46,860 nt of DNA from Candidatus Gastranaerophilales bacterium (GCA_944324055.1 CALUUV010000004.1:1-46860); one strand, 5' to 3'; numbered from the stretch's first letter, positions 1 to 8,752 are shown. Notes: generated by a model from the letters alone, not told the origin. A program made the numbers and translations.

Positions 1-222
1 TCCATCTTGCCGATGCTATGGGACAATTATGCAAGAACAGTATAATGATGGTAGTAATTATATGCAGTCCACTACTGAAGGTTAGCTTTCCGCCAAAAAG
101 CTTTGGCTAGAGTTCTGGTTTAGTAGATTTCCAGCTTTAGTTGAGAATAATAATTTACTACACTCGTAGAGATTTGTTTAGATCCATTTTGGACGTGGGT
201 TCGATTCCCACCATCTCCACCA
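1..222 (+). ncRNA. ssrA: tmRNA (ssrA), 3' portion, 5' end outside window
   Basis: tmRNA rescues stalled ribosomes: its tRNA-like end is charged with alanine and its internal frame tags the unfinished protein. The 3' end is recognisable. A T arm (GTGGG, TTCGATT loop, CCCAC) at about 196-212 is followed by the acceptor strand and an encoded CCA ending at 222. The preceding ACTCGTAGAGATTTGTT stretch resembles the 3' stem of other tmRNAs. None of the three forward frames in the first 95 bases ends in the usual Ala-Ala stop, so the tag sequence probably lies just upstream of the window. The 3' ends of ssrA genes are common integration sites for mobile DNA, which matters for the two genes that follow. 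Confidence 0.85.
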
Positions 223-224
223 AT

Positions 225-253
225 AAAAAAGAGACCTTTGAGGTCTCTTTTTT
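225..253 (+). terminator. Rho-independent terminator of ssrA
   Basis: The inverted repeat AGAGACCT / AGGTCTCT has a TTG loop and is followed by a T-tract, starting directly after the tmRNA CCA end. The A-run on the left makes it usable by the minus-strand gene ending at 291 as well. Confidence 0.85.
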
Positions 254-290
254 ATGCAATAATTATTATAATAACTTAATTATTAACAAA

Positions 291-2027
291 TTATAATTCC
301 ATAGGAAAATCATCATTATCGTTTTTAGCTTCTATTTTTACATTAGTCACTTCTTGTTCTTTAGCCCTTAATATTGCTAGTGTTTCTCGATAGTCTTTCG
401 CTTCTGCAATTTTCGTAAATTCTATTTCTGCATAATTATCTTTTACAACTTTTTCGATTTCTTCTAGTGAAACTCTAAAAAACTCTTTTTTCATATTTAC
501 CATATTTACACTTTTATCTCTAAAAGTTTCATGTAGTTTATTTTCTAAAGCTGGGGCATCTTCTGAAAAAATCATAGCATGCACATCAAATTTAAAAGGA
601 ACAGAAGCATCTCCAAGCTCATTTATTCTTTCCATTGGATCTAAACGTCTTGTCATTCCAATCTTGTAAACATTTTCACCAAAAGAACCAATATTAGAAA
701 TTACATATATATGACCACATTTTGTTAATTGTGCCTGTGAAATTGCTCTTTGTTTTCTTTCTTCAGCTTCTTGTAAATCTTGTTGCAACTTAGCGATTTG
801 AGCTTCATATTTAGAGCGTTCTTCAGCATTTGATTTTTCTAATTCTTCATAAGCTTTTTGTAATGCTTTTTGATAATCTGCTTCTTCTTTTTCAGCTTTA
901 ATCCTAGCAGCTTCTAACTCTTTTTGGGCTTTTTGCTCTTCTCTTATTTGCTCTTGTATTCTTTTTTGTTCTTCTTTTTCTTCATGTTTTTTTACTTCAT
1001 ATTCGTATGTTAAATATAATTCTTCAAACTTTAATTGCAAATATGAATTTTGTATAACAATATTGTTGGCTTCTCCTAACTTATTTATATCATCAAATGC
1101 TTTTTGTATTCTAATTTCCATTTTATCAATGTTATTCCACTTTGTTTTTGAAATAATGGAATCACATTCCCCGTTGAATGCTTTTAACATTAATTTAATA
1201 TTTCTATTAATCATTTGTCTACCTTTAGATTTACTACCTTCAACAGACCATTCAGTATGACAAATTATTGCTTTTTTATTTTTTACTAAAGCTTTCTGTT
1301 TTTCAAAATTTTTAGTTATAGCATTCTTATATGCAGATGAATCATCAAAATTAAAGTGAGGTTTATATAAGCCTACTATCATCATTTCTACATCTTCTTC
1401 TAATAGTTCTTTTCTTTTTATTAATTCATCATATATGGCTTTATTGCTTTTATAGTTTGTTTTTAAATCTGTAATTTGCTCATTTATACTTTCTAATTCT
1501 TTAACGATTTCATTGTGCCTATCATTATCTTCTCGCAATCTATTTTCTATTTCATCATCAATATTTATAATAGAAGAATACTTCATTTTTAAGTTTTTTG
1601 TTGATTGATAAAATTTTATTGCAAATATTATTGATATTATTAAAAAGAGAATAGTGGTAAAGAAGGCAAATGTAAAAATATTATTACTAAAAATCTCTTT
1701 ATTTTCATTAAAACTGCTACTGAAAGATAAATATATTAAATATAAAAATAAACAAGTAATTCCTTTATATAATCCATAATTTTTTAAGTTAGTGACTTTT
1801 TCAATTTTTTTACTCAATGGAGGGGTTATTAATATTGCAAATATTAGAAGAAATATAAAGTATATTTTACCTTCTATAGCATCAGATAAAAGGATAATAA
1901 AAGAACTAATTGAAAATAGCCAAGCAAAAATATTAAAAAAAGCTTTTCTACAACCATCTAAATCATTATTATCTTTTTTAGGGGGTAATTTATCATTATT
2001 ATTTGAATTACTTGTCATATTAATCAT
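291..2027 (-). CDS. SNIPE-like membrane-anchored DUF4041/GIY-YIG nuclease (anti-phage candidate)
   Basis: A 578-aa protein. Residues about 25-140 hold four hydrophobic segments, so the N-terminus is membrane-embedded. A charged coiled coil follows (about 150-215). Next comes a DUF4041-type region (about 215-345) with the motifs VGLYKPHF, WSVEGSKSKGRQM and FNGECD. A second long Glu/Lys coiled coil (about 350-430) leads to a C-terminal GIY-YIG fold of the MUG113/T5orf172 type. That domain shows GHIYV near 438, VYKIGMT, a conserved Arg in MERINEL and the catalytic-type Glu in ALENKLHETF. The order membrane helices, DUF4041, GIY-YIG matches SNIPE, described as an inner-membrane nuclease that cuts phage DNA as it enters. 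The gene is divergent from a second nuclease gene (131 bp apart) and abuts ssrA, a typical island site. The family call is strong; the anti-phage role is inferred. Confidence 0.82.
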   Translation of the reverse strand: MINMTSNSNNNDKLPPKKDNNDLDGCRKAFFNIFAWLFSISSFIILLSDAIEGKIYFIFLLIFAILITPPLSKKIEKVTNLKNYGLYKGITCLFLYLIYLSFSSSFNENKEIFSNNIFTFAFFTTILFLIISIIFAIKFYQSTKNLKMKYSSIINIDDEIENRLREDNDRHNEIVKELESINEQITDLKTNYKSNKAIYDELIKRKELLEEDVEMMIVGLYKPHFNFDDSSAYKNAITKNFEKQKALVKNKKAIICHTEWSVEGSKSKGRQMINRNIKLMLKAFNGECDSIISKTKWNNIDKMEIRIQKAFDDINKLGEANNIVIQNSYLQLKFEELYLTYEYEVKKHEEKEEQKRIQEQIREEQKAQKELEAARIKAEKEEADYQKALQKAYEELEKSNAEERSKYEAQIAKLQQDLQEAEERKQRAISQAQLTKCGHIYVISNIGSFGENVYKIGMTRRLDPMERINELGDASVPFKFDVHAMIFSEDAPALENKLHETFRDKSVNMVNMKKEFFRVSLEEIEKVVKDNYAEIEFTKIAEAKDYRETLAILRAKEQEVTNVKIEAKNDNDDFPMEL

Positions 2028-2158
2028 ACTTAACTCCTTTTTCTATACAGTATCATAAATATATTTAATTAAATATTAATTTTTATTTATTTTCTTTTAA
2101 AATATTTTAAATAATTTTATAATTAAAATTATAAAGCATTTTATTTTATGGAGGTTAG

Positions 2159-4276
2159 ATGTACAAATATTTAAATATTCAAAGATTATTTAAAGAAACA
2201 ATAAGATATGAATACATGTCAGAAACAGAAAAAAATAAAATTAAATATTATAATGAAAAACTTTTGAAGCAAATTAGGGATTTAATAAATAAAAAAAAGT
2301 TTGATAAAGCATTAACTATTTTTATAAGTAAAGGTAGAGATATCCCTCGAGGAGAATATTTATATGAACTTCTACAAGAAATTGACGAATCACAAATAAA
2401 ATCAAATGAAAAAAAATTGATATTATCTGCTCAAAAAATAACAAATAAATTTATCAGTAAAGACTATAAATATGTTATTGATAATACAGAAAACCTCTTT
2501 GACAAATATAAATCTCTTTTAAAATTTCATCAACATGATATGAGTGCGAGACTTTTAAATTTTTATATTGATTCATATAAAGCAACTAAACAATTTGAAG
2601 TTGCCAAAATTAAAATTGATGAATTTTTACAAAAAGATATATCTTTTTTAGCTAAAGGTACTTTATTAATGGCAAAATATGAGCTTGAAGAGGACTATAG
2701 ATTACTTGAACAAGCATATGATATGTTTATTCAAGGAAGATTTCTTTCTAATGCAATATTTGCATTAACTTTATATGCTAATAGAATTTCCTTAATAAAC
2801 CAACATAAATTAAATAAAATTGAAAAACAATTAGAAACTTTTTTTTATAAAAATAATGATATAAGTGATCTATATATATTAGCAGTTCATTATTATGGAC
2901 TGATTATAAAATATAAAGATATGACTGAATATGAAATTGCATTAAATTATTCAACAAAAATATTAGAAATAATTTGGGAATATATACATCTTGATATATT
3001 TAAAGATATTTTATATAGAACATTAGGTGCATTAGGTGAGCTATGCCAATATTTAAATATTGATACAATTAAATTTGGAAAAAATAAAGAACGAAGCATC
3101 AAACTATGTACCAAAGATTGTTTTACAAATTCTAATGATATCAAAAATATACAGCCACCAAATAATTATGGTTTTTGGGAAATACAAAATGAAATTTGTG
3201 GAAATAAAAATTTTAAAAAATTTGACGAATTACAAGAAAAATATAAAGAAGACACATATTTCTTATCATTGCTATATTTAAGATTCGCAGAAAATAATCT
3301 ATCTTTAGATTATACAAGTAGAATTGGATATTTAGATAAATCATTAGATTTAATAAAGGAATTCCCATATTTCGAACAAGAAAAAGCACATATTTATAAA
3401 GTATATTCTAATATTTTTCTTGAAAATAAAGATTTTAAAAGATATTTTAAATACTCACAAAAGTATTTGAATATAATCTCATATGATATTTTATTTAATG
3501 AAAAATATATTGAAAATCTTGTAATGAAAAATAAATGGGATTTACTAGAAAGATTTGTTTATTTGAACAATGAAAGAGTTATAGAAACTACTGAGAATCA
3601 ATTTTTATTAGCAAAAGCATTATATAATCAAAATAAAGATTTAGATAAAGCTTTAACATTATTAACATGTATTGAAAATCAAATAAATGAAAAATATAGA
3701 ACTGAATTACATATAATGAAATCAGATCTAATTAATAGAAAATGTCAAGTAAATTTTGATTTAACAACAAATCAAATAAAAGAAATTGTAACACAACGCA
3801 TTGTAGAAGATGCAATAGATGAATTTATTAAATATATTGAAGCGAATTTTAGAAAAGATTATTTTCAATATGATAAATACAAAAAAGATTATAATTGGAT
3901 ATCAAAACCAGAAGAAAAATGTAAAAAAGATTTGAAATTCTTTTTAGATATTAAATTTAAAGAGGAAATAATTTCTATTGAAGAAATTTCAACTGGAGCA
4001 GGATATATCGATTTATATTTATTTTTTAAAAGTGGATTAGAAATAATTATAGAATTAAAAATATGTGGAATCAATTATTCAGCACCGTACGCTGAAAAAG
4101 GGATTAACCAATTAAAACATTATTTACACAATAAACAATCTAAATTAGGCTATCTAATTGTTTTTGATGCAAGAAAAAAAGATTTTGCAAAAAAAATCAC
4201 ATCAGTGTTAAAATCTCAAAATTATTTAATTCAAACAAAGTTTGTAGATATGAGAATGAATACACAAACAACGTAA
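2159..4276 (+). CDS. Helical-repeat protein with C-terminal PD-(D/E)XK nuclease domain
   Basis: A 705-aa protein of unrecognised family. Residues 1 to about 545 are almost entirely alpha-helical with irregular TPR-like repeats. The last ~150 residues form a restriction-endonuclease-like core. It has GAGYIDLYL with Asp618, then IIIELK with Glu632 and Lys634 (the D...E-x-K signature), a helix with NQLKHYL, and a strand GYLIVFDA as in PDDEXK_9-type nucleases. The start at 2159 is supported by GGAGG four bases upstream. A second Met at residue 19 is an alternative start. Base composition is even more AT-rich than in the flanking housekeeping genes, suggesting acquisition. It is divergent from the SNIPE-like gene and may be co-inherited with it. 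Nuclease fold is likely; function (defence, toxin or DNA repair) is inference from fold and position. Confidence 0.7.
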   Translation: MYKYLNIQRLFKETIRYEYMSETEKNKIKYYNEKLLKQIRDLINKKKFDKALTIFISKGRDIPRGEYLYELLQEIDESQIKSNEKKLILSAQKITNKFISKDYKYVIDNTENLFDKYKSLLKFHQHDMSARLLNFYIDSYKATKQFEVAKIKIDEFLQKDISFLAKGTLLMAKYELEEDYRLLEQAYDMFIQGRFLSNAIFALTLYANRISLINQHKLNKIEKQLETFFYKNNDISDLYILAVHYYGLIIKYKDMTEYEIALNYSTKILEIIWEYIHLDIFKDILYRTLGALGELCQYLNIDTIKFGKNKERSIKLCTKDCFTNSNDIKNIQPPNNYGFWEIQNEICGNKNFKKFDELQEKYKEDTYFLSLLYLRFAENNLSLDYTSRIGYLDKSLDLIKEFPYFEQEKAHIYKVYSNIFLENKDFKRYFKYSQKYLNIISYDILFNEKYIENLVMKNKWDLLERFVYLNNERVIETTENQFLLAKALYNQNKDLDKALTLLTCIENQINEKYRTELHIMKSDLINRKCQVNFDLTTNQIKEIVTQRIVEDAIDEFIKYIEANFRKDYFQYDKYKKDYNWISKPEEKCKKDLKFFLDIKFKEEIISIEEISTGAGYIDLYLFFKSGLEIIIELKICGINYSAPYAEKGINQLKHYLHNKQSKLGYLIVFDARKKDFAKKITSVLKSQNYLIQTKFVDMRMNTQTT

Positions 4277-4314
4277 TTCATTATTTATGATAATTATTAA
4301 TAGTATTTTATTTT

Positions 4315-4812
4315 TTAGAACTTTTTATACATATCAATTATTGAGTCATTTATGTCTATAAAAATCACTTTTTCAAAGCAATCGTAGTGGTTTATAAATT
4401 CAGTTACTGCATCGTATGCTATTTGGCAAGCTCTATCTATTGGAAACCTATAAACTCCACAAGATATTGCAGGAAAAGCTATTGTCTTAATATTATTTTC
4501 TTTTGCAAGATTTAGCGCTGTAATATAACAAGATTTTAAAAGCTCCGGTTCGTTTTTATCTCCACCATACCATACAGGTCCTACTGTATGAATTACATAT
4601 TTTGCAGGCAAATTATAACCTTTTGTAATTTTAGATTGACCTGTTTCACAACCATTCAAAGTTCTGCACTCTGCCACTAATTCTTTTCCTGCAGCACGAT
4701 GAATCGCTCCATCTACTCCCCCACCACCTAGCAAGGTTCTATTTGCTGCATTTACTATGGCATCTACTTTTAACTTTGTTATATCACCCTTTAAAATTTC
4801 AATTTCTGTCAT
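4315..4812 (-). CDS. Macro-domain protein, O-acetyl-ADP-ribose deacetylase type
   Basis: A 165-aa single-domain protein of the YmdB-type macro family, which binds ADP-ribose and hydrolyses O-acetyl-ADP-ribose or removes ADP-ribose from proteins. Visible motifs are [16 protein letters not shown] (first strands and the Asn/Asp pocket), [15 protein letters not shown] (catalytic loop), HTVGPVW and the phosphate loop [10 protein letters not shown]. Length is typical for a stand-alone macro enzyme. The start is set by AGAGGTG seven bases before the ATG on the minus strand. It sits between the nuclease pair and a divergent cupin gene. It could be a housekeeping gene or the edge of the island, since macro domains also occur in ADP-ribosylation-based defence. 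The sequence alone does not decide. Confidence 0.9.
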   Translation of the reverse strand: MTEIEILKGDITKLKVDAIVNAANRTLLGGGGVDGAIHRAAGKELVAECRTLNGCETGQSKITKGYNLPAKYVIHTVGPVWYGGDKNEPELLKSCYITALNLAKENNIKTIAFPAISCGVYRFPIDRACQIAYDAVTEFINHYDCFEKVIFIDINDSIIDMYKKF

Positions 4813-4962
4813 AATTCACCTCTAATTAATTCTATCATTTATGTACCAATTTGATACAAATTAATAATATATTTTATTAATTATTATATTAATATAGCTA
4901 TTTGTTGAATGTATCTTGTCCTTTAATATGCTCTAATGATATAGACCAGAAAGGAGAATGTT

Positions 4963-5268
4963 ATGTTCTACAATGTTTTAAAAGCTAAAGATTTAGTTTC
5001 ACTTAAAGAAGAAAAAATGGATAGAGAAGTCTTAATGGAAAACGGTGATAGTTCACTTACCATTATGGCTCTAAAAAAAGATGAAATTATCGATACTCAT
5101 ACATCAATAGCTGATGCTGCTGTTTATGTTCTTGATGGTGAAATTGAATTACATTTTGATGCTGAAAAATTTAAGTTAGATAAAGGTGAAATACTTGTGT
5201 TTAAAAAAGACAAAGAACACAAAGTATTAGCACTAAAAGATAGTAAATTCTTATTAATCAGAATTTAA
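4963..5268 (+). CDS. Small single-domain cupin protein
   Basis: A 101-aa protein with one cupin barrel. The central part has DTHTSIADAAVYVLDGEIELHFD (one metal-site His, then the G-x-I-E turn) and the second motif has KLDKGEILVFKKDKEHKV with a His. The usual HxH pair of motif 1 is reduced to a single His (DTHTS), so metal binding is uncertain. A strong Shine-Dalgarno (AAAGGAG) precedes the ATG. The gene ends just before a clear terminator, so it is a one-gene unit. Such short cupins often act as sensors or small-molecule-binding proteins; the ligand cannot be told from sequence. Confidence 0.75.
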   Translation: MFYNVLKAKDLVSLKEEKMDREVLMENGDSSLTIMALKKDEIIDTHTSIADAAVYVLDGEIELHFDAEKFKLDKGEILVFKKDKEHKVLALKDSKFLLIRI

Positions 5269-5276
5269 AAACTTTT

Positions 5277-5306
5277 AAACGGGTGAAAATATCACCCGTT
5301 TATTTT
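5277..5306 (+). terminator. Terminator after cupin gene
   Basis: A perfect 10-bp inverted repeat AAACGGGTGA / TCACCCGTTT with a 5-nt loop, followed by a T-rich tail. The hydE -10 box begins right at its end. Confidence 0.8.
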
Positions 5307-5311
5307 ATAAT
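5306..5311 (+). promoter_or_regulatory. -10 box of leaderless hydE
   Basis: A perfect TATAAT ends six bases before the hydE ATG, and no Shine-Dalgarno is present. A start site about seven bases after the box coincides with the ATG. The -35 position (5283-5288, GTGAAA) would lie inside the preceding terminator hairpin. Confidence 0.6.
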
Positions 5312-5317
5312 CTTGTT

Positions 5318-6295
5318 ATGTTTTCAAAAGAAGAAATTATAAAAATCCTATCATCTAACGATGATTCTATATTAAAAACAGCTGATGAAATTAGGAAACA
5401 ATATGTTGGAGATTCGATACATCTAAGAGGACTAATTGAATTTTCTAATTATTGCAACAGAACCTGTTACTATTGTGGTTTGAGATATGAAAACAAAAAT
5501 AATCAAAGATACAGGCTCTCTCCGGATGAAATTATAGAATCAGCAAAACTTGGAAAAAAATTAGGACTAAAAACAATTGTTCTTCAATCTGGAGAAGACC
5601 ACTATTATTCTACAGATATATTATGCAAAATTATTGAAGAAATAAAAAAACTTGATGTTGCAATTACTTTAAGTATTGGCGAAAAAACTTATAACGAATA
5701 TAAAGCTTATAAAGATGCAGGAGCAGATAGGTATTTATTAAGGATAGAAACAACAGATAAAGAATTGTATAAAAAATTACATCCAAATATGTCTATCGAT
5801 AACCGATTAGAATGCTTACACAACCTTAAAAGCTTAGGCTATGAAACAGGAACAGGCTGTCTTGTAGGACTCCCAGAACAAACAATTGAATCTCTTGCGG
5901 ATGATATTTTATTTTTTAAAGAAATTGATGCTGATATGATTGGAATAGGGCCTTTTATTCCGCATCCAAATACCCCACTGGGGAATTCTAATATTAACCT
6001 TAATAAAAATTTTGATTTATCAATAAAAGTTATGGCTCTCACAAGAATACTTCTAAAAGATATAAATATTCCTGCAACAACTGCAATGGAGACATTAAAC
6101 CCTAATGGACAAATTATTGCTCTACAATCAGGAGCTAATGTTATTATGCCAAACATTACAAACGACGAATGTAAAGATAAATACAATATTTACCCACACA
6201 AAAAGAACCAAATCATATCTGATACAATTAATAAAATACACTCTATAAATAGAACTGTTTCTAATGAAAAAGGGTTCAGAAATAAAACTTCATAA
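5318..6295 (+). CDS. hydE: [FeFe] hydrogenase maturase HydE (radical SAM)
   Basis: A 325-aa radical SAM enzyme. The signature LRGLIEFSNYC and CNRTCYYC (Cys46, Cys50, Cys53) bind the catalytic 4Fe-4S cluster. The following GLRYEN..RYRLSPDEI is the HydE/PylB-like pattern, and a TIM-barrel core with a BATS-like C-terminal region (TTAMETLNPNGQ, LQSGANVIMPNITN) completes it. HydE helps build the diiron subcluster of the [FeFe]-hydrogenase H-cluster together with HydG and HydF, neither of which is in this window. BioB and PylB are related alternatives, but HydE fits best. Translation appears to start on a leaderless transcript. The gene implies H2 metabolism in an anaerobe. Confidence 0.88.
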   Translation: MFSKEEIIKILSSNDDSILKTADEIRKQYVGDSIHLRGLIEFSNYCNRTCYYCGLRYENKNNQRYRLSPDEIIESAKLGKKLGLKTIVLQSGEDHYYSTDILCKIIEEIKKLDVAITLSIGEKTYNEYKAYKDAGADRYLLRIETTDKELYKKLHPNMSIDNRLECLHNLKSLGYETGTGCLVGLPEQTIESLADDILFFKEIDADMIGIGPFIPHPNTPLGNSNINLNKNFDLSIKVMALTRILLKDINIPATTAMETLNPNGQIIALQSGANVIMPNITNDECKDKYNIYPHKKNQIISDTINKIHSINRTVSNEKGFRNKTS

Positions 6296-6349
6296 TAATA
6301 GCAAAATTTAACATATTCGCTTTTTCTATAAATATCTGAGGTTTTATTC

Positions 6350-7372
6350 ATGAATATTTTAACATCATATACCCCATATTTAGCTCAAAGATACCGTAAA
6401 GTCGCTGCAGAACAAATGAATAAGCTTACGGTTCAAACTTCAGACAATAAAAAAACAATTAAAACCTCAAAACTTACAACTAGAGTAATTAAGCTATTAA
6501 AAAAGCTCAAAAAACAAGATAATACGATTAAACTTGTTCCAGAGAAACAAAACCAATCACTTATTAAATACTTAGGATTTAATTTCCATATTAAAGAAGG
6601 TGAAACAATATCTGTTAATGATAATTTATTCATAAATTACAATGGGAAACTAACACCTCTGAATATATCAAAGGAATTATTGAATAAATTATTTCCGACC
6701 CAAAACCAATACTCAAAACAATCAAAAAGGATTGGAAATTGTTGGCTAATATCAACAATTAATGGACTTATGCAAAAGCCTAAAGGTAAAAAACACATAT
6801 ATAATTTATTCACCCAATACAATAACAATGTACTTTTAGAATTTGAAAAAAATAAAGTTTTATTCTCGACACCTACAAACATTAAAGTTGGAGAAAAAGG
6901 TTGTGCAGAAGGGAATAAAGGAGTGAAACTAATTGAACAAGGATTAGCAGCTTCAAGAAGATCATGTTTCGATTATATTAATATGGATAATTATAATGCC
7001 ACAATTGATGTAGATGATTATATGAATTCACTAAACGGCGGATTCCAAATTGAAGCGCTCAAAATTATTTCAAAAGACTTAAACCCTAAAGTTATCACCT
7101 GCAAACATAATCTATTACAAAAGCATGCAATCAAAAAATATGCAAATAACGATGATTATTTTGTTGGATTAACAACAATGCCAAATTTTGAAAACCCAAG
7201 AAAATTCTATGGAGATAAACTAATGCCCGCTCATAGTTTCAGCATAAAAAGTTACAACAAAAAAGAAAAAACGGTCTCAATTATCGATCCACTTAAACCA
7301 GAAGAAGAAATTAAAATGGATATTAATGAATTAAAAACTTATCCATTTGCTCTTACATATTGTAAACTATAA
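6350..7372 (+). CDS. Calpain-like (papain-fold) cysteine peptidase
   Basis: A 340-aa protein. The C-terminal two thirds resemble a C2/calpain-type cysteine peptidase. Cys131 lies in RIGNCWLISTING (compare GDCWLLAAL of calpains), preceded by Gln124 as candidate oxyanion residue. His295 lies in MPAHSFSIKSY and Asp313 in SIIDPLKPEE, where calpains carry Asn in NPWG. The first ~115 residues are basic and Lys-rich with a small beta region, and are not recognised. No signal peptide or membrane helix is visible. GAGG lies 10 bases before the ATG. Bacterial calpain-like proteins are rare and several are secreted or virulence-associated. The substrate here is unknown. The Asn-to-Asp change makes activity likely but not certain. 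Confidence 0.65.
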   Translation: MNILTSYTPYLAQRYRKVAAEQMNKLTVQTSDNKKTIKTSKLTTRVIKLLKKLKKQDNTIKLVPEKQNQSLIKYLGFNFHIKEGETISVNDNLFINYNGKLTPLNISKELLNKLFPTQNQYSKQSKRIGNCWLISTINGLMQKPKGKKHIYNLFTQYNNNVLLEFEKNKVLFSTPTNIKVGEKGCAEGNKGVKLIEQGLAASRRSCFDYINMDNYNATIDVDDYMNSLNGGFQIEALKIISKDLNPKVITCKHNLLQKHAIKKYANNDDYFVGLTTMPNFENPRKFYGDKLMPAHSFSIKSYNKKEKTVSIIDPLKPEEEIKMDINELKTYPFALTYCKL

Positions 7373-7397
7373 AAAAAACCGAGAGTAAACTCTCGGT
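7371..7397 (-). terminator. Terminator of flagellin transcript
   Basis: The stem ACCGAGAG / CTCTCGGT with a TAAA loop is followed on the minus strand by eight Ts. It lies about 80 bases beyond the flagellin stop. The plus-strand peptidase gene ends at the same point. Confidence 0.8.
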
Positions 7398-7475
7398 CAC
7401 ATTTCCCATATAAAAAGTATCAAAATTGTATCGTAATTAATAATAGTATTTTTCGGATTGTATCATTTATTATTT

Positions 7476-8324
7476 TTATAATAGATTTAATGCAATTGAA
7501 GGTGCTTGGTTTGCAGTCGCCAACAATGATGCAGATGCTTGTTGTAAGATTTGAGCTTGAATGAATGCAGATGATTCTTCAGCAACATCAGCATCTCTGA
7601 TTGTTGATAATGAAGATGTTGTATTTTCAAAACGTACAGTCAATGCATCACTTGCAGACTCTAGTCTATTTTGATAAGCACCAATTCTTGTTTGACGAGT
7701 TGTAACTGTATTAATTGCTTCATCTAATTGATCTAAAGCAGTGTTATAATCTGTTCCACCTACTGTGAAATAATCTGCAAATGTTTGATTGTTAACTCCA
7801 ATTAGAACACTTGCAACACTATTTTCAAATAAATCAGCATCTAGCTTGATAGAACTGTTTGCAGAAGAATCAATACCACACTGAATATTTATCTCACCAG
7901 AAGAACCATCCATTAAATTGATTCCATTAAATTCACAACTATTTGCAACCCTATCAATTTCTGCTAATCTTGCTTCTACTTCTGATTTAATTGCTTCAAT
8001 TGAATCTTCACCATAAGTTCCGTTTGCAGCTTGTTCGGTTAGATCTCGAATACGTTGTAAGTGAGTTGTAATTAAATCATAGTTGCTTTCTGCTGTACTT
8101 AGTAAACTTGAACCGATAGAACAGTTATCTTGTGCTACTGATAAAGAACTCAATTGAACATTCATATTTTGAGCAACAAAGTAACCCGCAGCATCATCTT
8201 TTGCAGCATTAATCTTATAACCTGTTGTCATTCTTTCCATAGCTTGGTTTAAGCTATTTGTTGCTGAGTTCATGTTTTTTTGAACCAATAAGGATGCCAT
8301 GTTTGTGTTAATAGTCAGTGCCAT
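7476..8324 (-). CDS. fliC: Flagellin
   Basis: A 282-aa flagellin, the filament subunit exported by the flagellar type III system. The N-terminal D0/D1 pattern is present (INTNMASLLVQKNM, NQAMERMTTGYKINAAKDDAAGY), and so is the C-terminal D1/D0 helix (RIGAYQNRLESA, DADVAEESSAFIQAQILQQASASLLATAN). The variable middle is short (about residues 150-200), so the filament surface domain is minimal. AAAGGAG precedes the ATG with good spacing. The gene is a single-gene unit with a long intergenic region upstream. No other flagellar structural genes lie in the window, which is usual for fliC. Confidence 0.97.
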   Translation of the reverse strand: MALTINTNMASLLVQKNMNSATNSLNQAMERMTTGYKINAAKDDAAGYFVAQNMNVQLSSLSVAQDNCSIGSSLLSTAESNYDLITTHLQRIRDLTEQAANGTYGEDSIEAIKSEVEARLAEIDRVANSCEFNGINLMDGSSGEINIQCGIDSSANSSIKLDADLFENSVASVLIGVNNQTFADYFTVGGTDYNTALDQLDEAINTVTTRQTRIGAYQNRLESASDALTVRFENTTSSLSTIRDADVAEESSAFIQAQILQQASASLLATANQAPSIALNLL

Positions 8325-8420
8325 AAATTGATACTCCTTTCAATTTTTACGCACGGGTACAACATATCTGATACATGCACAATCTAACAGATGTCATATG
8401 CACATGAATCACCTAGCTGC

Positions 8421-8441
8421 TTAGTTAACGATTGTTTATTT
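8421..8441 (-). promoter_or_regulatory. Sigma-28-like element upstream of flagellin
   Basis: On the minus strand this reads AAATAAACAA then TCGTTAACTAA. It matches 18 of 21 positions of the element upstream of the 270-aa gene (22018-22038), where it overlaps the -10 box of a FliA-type promoter. Here the -35 position (8444-8451) is a poor match to TAAAGTTT, so assignment to sigma-28 is tentative. Confidence 0.45.
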
Positions 8442-8752
8442 AACCAATAAATCAACCATTCGTATTTAATACATAGTGTTTACTTTTTCCGGTAAATAAT
8501 CCTTTTCTACCATGAAAAAATGACAACTATTTTAATTGTGGGTAATGTACCTTTCCGTGTCCCCGAGTAATGTATATCCGTATACTTGTATTATTACACA
8601 TGTTTTAAAAATGTAAACCCTTTTTACATATTTAATGTTACAAAAGTATATATTTATGACAGAACTAAGATATAGTAGCGATTTCAGAGTTATTTATAAA
8701 ATTAATATATAAATTTAAATGTAAAATTTTGTAAATAATAGAACAAAAATAC

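Noticed and set aside
1-84. tmRNA tag reading frame within the window
   Set aside because: None of the three frames gives a short peptide ending in Ala-Ala before a stop, so the tag likely lies upstream of position 1.
4558-4567. ATCTCCACCA identical to the tmRNA 3' end, as right attachment site of the island
   Set aside because: Only 10 bases match, it lies inside conserved macro-domain codons (GGDK), and the preceding bases diverge from the T arm. Chance is more likely.
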